From positions 1 through 47,560 of the IMG/VR virus record IMGVR_UViG_3300042400_001382: 47,560 nt of DNA; one strand, written 5' to 3'. A model generated the notes under the pieces. The model worked only from the letters and a program-made list of their open reading frames with translations, made no database searches and was not told where the DNA came from. The position numbers and the translations under genes are program-made. Origin of the DNA: a virus. This document shows, piece after piece, positions 43,183-47,560 of this stretch; position 1 is the stretch's first letter, and every line of letters starts with the position of its first letter.

Positions 43183-43410
43183 ATGATACAATCAGTTGAA
43201 GATTACCATGAAGGGGTTGCAGTATTTAATACCAATGAAGTGAAACTCGTTCATGAGTTTAAGCAAGGATCTAACCATTCTATGGTTAGAGAAAAAAACG
43301 GAATTTATATCGTTGATTTATTTAGTCAACGTGGTATTGAAGCTAGAACTAGATATGATAATTTAGAATCAGCAAAACGGGTAGCTGAAGATTGGGTGTT
43401 AAATAAGTAA
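43183..43410 (+). CDS. Hypothetical protein (75 aa), first gene of the pmoC unit
   Basis: The ATG at 43183 is chosen, because GAGG lies about eight bases upstream. A TTG four codons earlier would overlap that site. The 75-residue product (MIQSVEDYHEGVAVFNTNEV ... SAKRVAEDWVLNK) has an alternating beta pattern then a helix (YDNLESAKRVAEDWV), like small DUF-type domains. Function unknown. Its stop overlaps the next ATG. Confidence 0.65.
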   Translation: MIQSVEDYHEGVAVFNTNEVKLVHEFKQGSNHSMVREKNGIYIVDLFSQRGIEARTRYDNLESAKRVAEDWVLNK

Positions 43411-43625
43411 TGTTAAATTGGATCGGAACTGTTAATTTTTTGGTTGCAGGAACTTTGATTGCAACAAATGTTGAACCTTATAGTAAATATGCATTTATAT
43501 TTTTTATGTTGGGGCATGGTTCTTGTCTATTAAATGCGTTTAATAAAAATATATATTCGTTAAAAGTGCGATATATTTTCTTTTGTATTATAGATGCAGT
43601 TGGTATCTGCAATTGGTTTAGTTAA
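43410..43625 (+). CDS. Small integral membrane protein (71 aa)
   Basis: MLNWIGTVNFLVAGTLIATN, then YSKYAFIFFMLGHGSCLLNA and VRYIFFCIIDAVGICNWFS show two or three hydrophobic segments. It starts in a TAATG overlap with the previous gene, so translation is coupled. Such small membrane proteins occur in T4-like phages, but none is recognised here. Its closeness to pmoC, another membrane protein, may be coincidence. Confidence 0.65.
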   Translation: MLNWIGTVNFLVAGTLIATNVEPYSKYAFIFFMLGHGSCLLNAFNKNIYSLKVRYIFFCIIDAVGICNWFS

Positions 43626-43634
43626 GGAGTACTA

Positions 43635-44096
43635 ATGAAATCGTTTAAACAATTTACGGATGATATTGTTGAAGATAAAGATCCATGCTGGAAAAATTAT
43701 AAAATGTTGGGTATGAAGAAAAAAGGATCAAAAATGGTTCCTAATTGCATACCTGAAGAAGTTGAAGAAATTTTTGAAGTTACTGGCACTGAATTGTATG
43801 AAGATTGGCAAGAACTTGACGAAGAAGCTGAAAAAAACGGCAAACGAGTTAAATTAAATAAACCGTTTTTAACTCCAGGTGGTCCAAAGAAACGTTCAGT
43901 GTATGTTAAAAATGATTCTGGTAATGTCGTTAAAGTAAATTTTGGTGATCCAAATATGGAAATTAAACGAGATAGTCCTGAGCGTAGAAAAAGTTATAGA
44001 GCTAGACATCATTGTTCCGAACCAGGTCCAAAATGGAAAGCTAATTATTGGAGTTGCAAATACTGGAGTTCTACCCCAGTATCAAAACTAGATTAA
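43635..44096 (+). CDS. Conserved phage protein with Cys/Trp C-terminal motif
   Basis: This 153-residue protein has two parts. The N-terminus (DPCWKNYKMLGMKKKGSKMV, then PNCIPE) is a short motif seen in phage head-associated proteins. The acidic middle (residues about 45-70) is followed by a basic C-terminus: LNKPFLTPGGPKKRSVYVKN, then VKVNFGDPNMEIKRDSPERR, then RHHCSEPGPKWKANYWSCKY. The C-terminal pattern is familiar from T4-type virion-associated proteins. I infer a conserved phage gene, function unknown. AAGGAGTACTA precedes the ATG. pmoC starts 75 bases after it. Confidence 0.65.
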   Translation: MKSFKQFTDDIVEDKDPCWKNYKMLGMKKKGSKMVPNCIPEEVEEIFEVTGTELYEDWQELDEEAEKNGKRVKLNKPFLTPGGPKKRSVYVKNDSGNVVKVNFGDPNMEIKRDSPERRKSYRARHHCSEPGPKWKANYWSCKYWSSTPVSKLD

Positions 44097-44127
44097 AGAA
44101 TCTCCCCGCGATCTAGAAAACACAACC

Positions 44128-44143
44128 GATACAGTAATGTATC
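44128..44143 (+). promoter_or_regulatory. Small hairpin in the pmoC leader
   Basis: GATACA-GTAA-TGTATC forms a 6-bp stem about 30 bases before the pmoC ATG, followed by AATTTTAAT. It may be a weak terminator or mRNA-stability element. No separate promoter for pmoC is evident between 44097 and 44171. Confidence 0.35.
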
Positions 44144-44171
44144 AATTTTAATCTGAAATAAGGAGTCTTAC

Positions 44172-44933
44172 ATGGCTACTACATCTGAAATAATTAAAGC
44201 AAGTGCTACAGAAAAACCATTGTTAAATAAATTAAATTTGACATTAGGTATTGCTCTGTATTTAATATTCTATTCATTTATTAGGTGGTATGAAGGCGTT
44301 TACGGCTGGTCTGCGGGATTAGACTCATTTGCGCCCGAATTTGAAACCTATTGGATGAATATGTTGTATATCGAAATCGTTGCAGAAGTAGTATTATTTG
44401 CAGGTATTAATGGTTATATTTGGAAATCTCGTGATCGCGCAATGATTGCTGGTGCGGCATTAGCTCCTCGTGAAGAATTACGTCGTCATTTTACTCACTG
44501 GACATGGTTGGTTTGCTACGGTTGGGCTATCTATTGGGGTGCTAGTTACTTTACCGAACAAGACGGTACATGGCATCAAACTATCGTTCGTGATACTGAC
44601 TTTACTCCAAGTCATATTATCGAATTCTATTTGAGTTATCCAATCTATATCATCACTGGTACAGCTAGTTTTATGTATGCAAAAACAAGATTGCCTACTT
44701 ATCAACAAGGTTTACATTTGATGTATTTGATCGCGGTTATCGGTCCTTTCATGATCTTACCGAACGTTGGTTTAAACGAATGGGGGCACACATTCTGGTT
44801 TATGGAAGAATTATTTGTTGCTCCATTACATTATGGGTTTGTATTTTTTGGTTGGGCTGCTCTCGCAGTAATGGGTGTTGTGAACACCGAAGTAATGGCA
44901 ATTTCTAAATTATTGAAAAATGATTTAGTATAA
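44172..44933 (+). CDS. pmoC: Particulate methane monooxygenase subunit C (PmoC)
   Basis: This 253-residue protein is full length for PmoC (about 250-290). It has landmarks RWYEGVYGWSAGLDSFAPEF, ETYWMNMLY, PREELRRHFTHWTW, AIYWGASYFTEQDGTWHQ, TDFTPSHIIEFYLSYPIYII, NEWGHTFWFMEELFVAPLHY and about six membrane helices. The C-subunit copper-site ligands known in methanotrophs are present as Asp131, His135 and His148. The sequence is closer to gammaproteobacterial PmoC than to AmoC by recall. It would assemble with host PmoA and PmoB, which are not in this window, in the membrane complex that oxidises methane to methanol. AAGGAGTCTTAC precedes the ATG. GC content is locally high (31 of 60 bases at 44281-44340), in line with host origin or constraint. 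Confidence 0.97.
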   Translation: MATTSEIIKASATEKPLLNKLNLTLGIALYLIFYSFIRWYEGVYGWSAGLDSFAPEFETYWMNMLYIEIVAEVVLFAGINGYIWKSRDRAMIAGAALAPREELRRHFTHWTWLVCYGWAIYWGASYFTEQDGTWHQTIVRDTDFTPSHIIEFYLSYPIYIITGTASFMYAKTRLPTYQQGLHLMYLIAVIGPFMILPNVGLNEWGHTFWFMEELFVAPLHYGFVFFGWAALAVMGVVNTEVMAISKLLKNDLV

Positions 44934-44944
44934 GTTAGAAGAAA

Positions 44945-44967
44945 GGAGGCTTTAAGCCTCCTTTTTT
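44945..44967 (+). terminator. Strong intrinsic terminator after pmoC
   Basis: GGAGGC-TTTAA-GCCTCC followed by six T (44962-44967) lies 11 bases after the pmoC stop. It closes the transcript that begins at 43122-43150. Confidence 0.92.
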
Positions 44968-45025
44968 AATATAAATTTTTATTTTACCTAAATACAATAA
45001 AATATTTTTATTTAACGGTAGAATA

Positions 45026-46168
45026 ATGAGCGAATTAAATGATTTCCTAAACCTTGTATCAGAAGCAAAAAAAGAATCTGAAAGTAAGATAGGCAATCAT
45101 ACGATTATCGATTTGTCAGAAAAGATTAAAACTAATCCATTTTCTAATTTATTAGAAACTACAAAAATTATAGCGCCAGTTGCTGAAATTCTAACAGAAA
45201 ATCCAGTATCCGAGCCGTTTCCTCAAAAAATAACTCCTCTCAAAAAACCAAAACTTCAGCGAGTATCTTTAGATTTCAAGGATACATCTTTTCTTGATAT
45301 TTTAGAATCTGAGATAGTTAAATCAAAAGAACAAGAAAAAGAACAGCAAGTCAAAGAAGAAATATTTACTGAATTTTTTGAATCATTAGCTGTTAATCTG
45401 AACCCGATTGAATCTACCGTTACTGATGATTCAATTGTTGAAACAGAATCAATCAGGGATAATGAAATTTTACCTGATGTTGATTTAGGCGAAATTGTTG
45501 TTGAAGATAATGTTGTAGATGATAGTATATCGGTTGCTGAAATTTCAACTCAATCCATTGTAGCGCATCCGGATGAACAAAAAATTGTAGAAGAAATAAA
45601 GAAACTGGATTTAACTGATCCGTCTCACTACGATAAACTGTTTAAAACAAATACAGACCATTTTTCTCAACCAGATGCGCCTAAAATTGATCCGACTATT
45701 AAAGCTTTAACTGATAAAGTTAAATATATGGAAGATTGGTTAACCAAAATATCCATGGCTGGTCCAGGATCCGGTGAAGTTAATCTTAGATATCTAGATG
45801 ATGTTGATAGACCTAGTATCTATGATGGTCGATATTTACGGTACAATGATTCCATCAAAAAATTTGAGTTTGCGGAAGTAAATCCTCATGATATTATCTA
45901 CACCACCACATTAGTTACCACACCAACATACACAGTAGATAACGATGATTATTATATTGGTATAGATTATGCTGGTCCAGTAACAATAACATTACCATTA
46001 ACACCAAGTTCAGGTAGAATGTTAATTATAAAAGACGAATCTAGTAACGCAGAAACTAATCCTATTTTAGTCCTAGGCAATGTAGATAACGATGCTGGTG
46101 GATTCATTATTCAAACTAATAACGGTGCCACTCAATTAATATACAGAAGTGGTTGGAGAATTGTATGA
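45026..46168 (+). CDS. Virion protein, probable fibre or neck-fibre component (380 aa)
   Basis: The first 200 residues are acidic and low in predicted structure (EKEQQVKEEIFTEFFESL and nearby). Around residue 230 a coiled-coil-like segment (LTDKVKYMEDWLTKISMAG) leads to a beta-rich C-terminal domain: RYLDDVDRPSIYDGRYLRYN, DDYYIGIDYAGPVTITLP, GRMLIIKDESSNAETNP and LIYRSGWRIV. That domain is typical of phage fibre proteins. The ribosome site is weak (AACGGTAGAATA). Its stop overlaps the next ATG. Confidence 0.65.
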   Translation: MSELNDFLNLVSEAKKESESKIGNHTIIDLSEKIKTNPFSNLLETTKIIAPVAEILTENPVSEPFPQKITPLKKPKLQRVSLDFKDTSFLDILESEIVKSKEQEKEQQVKEEIFTEFFESLAVNLNPIESTVTDDSIVETESIRDNEILPDVDLGEIVVEDNVVDDSISVAEISTQSIVAHPDEQKIVEEIKKLDLTDPSHYDKLFKTNTDHFSQPDAPKIDPTIKALTDKVKYMEDWLTKISMAGPGSGEVNLRYLDDVDRPSIYDGRYLRYNDSIKKFEFAEVNPHDIIYTTTLVTTPTYTVDNDDYYIGIDYAGPVTITLPLTPSSGRMLIIKDESSNAETNPILVLGNVDNDAGGFIIQTNNGATQLIYRSGWRIV

Positions 46169-47427
46169 CCTATTTGTTTAAACCGTATGATGGCGAAATT
46201 AAAAATGATATTGGTAATCCCATACCAGTTTCATTTCCTAATGGAGTATCAGATGCATTTGGTAGACAACGAGTATCTGAGCCATTTACATTGGGTGATT
46301 ATAAACATCTATATGGAATTGATCCTACCTTCATTGATAAATCTGCTAATGGTGGGTCAATAACCTTTGTTAAAAATAAAGCGTGTTGTACCATGACAAC
46401 CACTAGTGATCCTGCTAGTTATATTGTACACCAAACCAAATTCTATCATCATTATATGCCTGGCAAGTCACAAGTAATAATGAGTAGTGTCAACTTTGGT
46501 CTTCCTACAGCAAATGTCATTAAACGTACTGGATATTTTGACGATAATGATGGTATCTATTTTGAACAAGCTGGCGATGGTACATTGTCATGGGTTATAA
46601 GAAGTTTTGTTTCTGGCGCTCCAGTTGAAGTTAGAAAAACTCAATCAGAATGGAATTTAGATACGGTATCATGGTTAAATATTGCCAACACGCAATTAGT
46701 AGTGATCGATTTTCAGTGGTTGGGCGTTGGTAGAGTACGTGTTGGATTTGCACATCAGGGAAATATTGTATATGTACACGAATTCTTACATAGCAATAAT
46801 TTACCAACCGTTTATATGAGTAATCCAAATCTTCCTGTTAGATGTGAGATTAGAAACATCGGTACTACTACTGGTGGTTCTATGGATCAAATCTGTTCTA
46901 CTGTATTCAGTGAAGGTGGATATGTTGAAGCTGGACAGGATTGGTCATCGAGTACACCAACATTAAAAACAATCGCTGCTGGCGTTACTGCGCCAGTTAT
47001 GGCAATTAGATTAAAAAATACTTTCCAAACATATTCGAATAGAATTATTGTTCGTATGGGTAATTTGAATGTATTCAGCGATGGTGCCAATATTAAATGG
47101 CGATTGATAAAATTACCAGCACAATCTTATCTAACAGGTAATACATGGGTAGATGTTAATTCTGGTTCTAGCGTTCAATATAACGTTACTGCTACTGCAT
47201 GGACAGATGGTCAAGAAATGGATGCTGGATTTGTTGGTGCATCAACTCAAGGTAGTCAAAAAGCTGGCGGAGCACCTGCGAGTAATTTACCGTCAACTGC
47301 AAAGAAAAATTACATAGTACAAAACTTTGATAGTACGGATTCCGAGATATTCCTGGTAGTTGCATCAAATTTAGGTGCACAATCTACTAATGTTGGGGTT
47401 GCCATGCAATGGCGTGAAGTATATTGA
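46165..47427 (+). CDS. Virion structural protein (420 aa)
   Basis: I choose the ATG that overlaps the previous stop (GTATGA, 46165). A TTG four codons earlier is less likely. The protein begins MTYLFKPYDGEIKNDIGNPI and has DAFGRQRVSEPFTLGDYKHL, then FYHHYMPGKSQVIMSSVNFG, KRTGYFDDNDGIYFEQAGDG and WLGVGRVRVGFAHQGN. This is a large beta-sandwich pattern seen in many tailed-phage virion proteins of fibre or decoration type. The C-terminus (DSEIFLVVASNLGAQ, then MQWREVY) completes the fold. The exact role is not known. Confidence 0.7.
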   Translation: MTYLFKPYDGEIKNDIGNPIPVSFPNGVSDAFGRQRVSEPFTLGDYKHLYGIDPTFIDKSANGGSITFVKNKACCTMTTTSDPASYIVHQTKFYHHYMPGKSQVIMSSVNFGLPTANVIKRTGYFDDNDGIYFEQAGDGTLSWVIRSFVSGAPVEVRKTQSEWNLDTVSWLNIANTQLVVIDFQWLGVGRVRVGFAHQGNIVYVHEFLHSNNLPTVYMSNPNLPVRCEIRNIGTTTGGSMDQICSTVFSEGGYVEAGQDWSSSTPTLKTIAAGVTAPVMAIRLKNTFQTYSNRIIVRMGNLNVFSDGANIKWRLIKLPAQSYLTGNTWVDVNSGSSVQYNVTATAWTDGQEMDAGFVGASTQGSQKAGGAPASNLPSTAKKNYIVQNFDSTDSEIFLVVASNLGAQSTNVGVAMQWREVY

Positions 47428-47449
47428 ACAACTGAGATAAGGAATATGG

Positions 47450-47560
47450 ATGAGATATAATATTATATGCGAGGAGTGCGATTCAGAATATCAAATTGAA
47501 TACGAGCATGGAATGCTCTCAGATGATATTCAATATTGTACAGTATGTAAATCTAAAGTT
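47450..47560 (+). CDS. Zinc-ribbon protein, partial at window end
   Basis: An ATG with ATAAGGAATATGG upstream opens MRYNIICEECDSEYQIEYEH ... YCTVCKSKV, still open at the window end. C-E-E-C and C-T-V-C pairs mark a zinc ribbon. An ATG four bases earlier leads straight to a stop. Similar small zinc-ribbon genes occur in T4-like phages. Function unknown. Confidence 0.6.
   Translation, partial: MRYNIICEECDSEYQIEYEHGMLSDDIQYCTVCKSKV

Noticed and set aside
44172-44933. AmoC (ammonia monooxygenase) instead of PmoC
   Set aside because: AmoC and PmoC are homologous, but the segment YLSYPIYIITG and the KTRLPTYQQGL region fit gammaproteobacterial PmoC better by recall. A phylogeny would settle it.

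Overview
This AT-rich window comes from a T4-type (contractile-tailed) bacteriophage that probably infects an aerobic methanotroph. The T4 assignment rests on a nearly complete set of baseplate genes in T4-like order, the replication genes for gp32, gp59, RNase H and a two-subunit type II topoisomerase, a gp33-like late-transcription coactivator, and TATAAATA-type late promoter elements. The methanotroph assignment rests on one gene: an intact pmoC (44172-44933), the membrane C subunit of particulate methane monooxygenase. Its sequence most resembles, from memory, the gammaproteobacterial (Methylobacter-like) type. The host is inferred and not proven.

Layout. Positions 1-21266 (minus strand) are a leftward virion operon. 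It starts at a late promoter (21302-21309) and runs through a tail-tube cap/initiator, gp53, a gp27-like hub, a gp5-like spike without lysozyme, gp25, gp6, a gp7-position protein and gp8. It continues into a 2500-residue DUF4815/Calx-beta-like protein, two smaller proteins and a repeat-rich fibre cut by the window edge. Positions 21335-27724 (plus) hold gp4, a conserved protein, a tail-tube-fold protein, gp26 with an apparent programmed -1 frameshift into a gp51/T-like extension, and a 1231-residue tape-measure-like protein. That last protein has a muralytic domain and a perfect 240-bp tandem duplication. A bidirectional terminator separates it from a leftward block (27764-32338): gp32, gp59, gp33, a secreted cell-wall hydrolase, a PD-(D/E)XK nuclease, PhoH and two small proteins.

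Positions 32339-32888 carry no convincing gene. They hold a strong sigma70-type promoter, a sequence that folds into a multi-branched RNA, and a GC-rich inverted-repeat element. From 32889 to 42355 (mostly plus) come many small early-type genes, an AP2-like protein, a fused topoisomerase large subunit, the medium subunit and RNase H, interrupted by two leftward HNH endonuclease genes. A leftward trio (42356-43082) includes a holin-like protein. A second strong promoter (43122-43150) starts a rightward group of three small genes and pmoC, closed by a clear terminator (44945-44967). Two fibre or virion proteins and the start of a zinc-ribbon gene finish the window.

Several GCTTGAC-type promoters resemble host-type early promoters, while TATAAATA elements precede virion and lysis genes, which fits early/late control with gp33. 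pmoC lies in the early-promoter group, so the phage may renew the PmoC subunit while host methane oxidation still powers infection. pmoC on large freshwater phages has been reported before. The frameshift, the structured RNA and the promoter-overlapping operator are the less expected features here. All family assignments come from reading the translations, with no database search.
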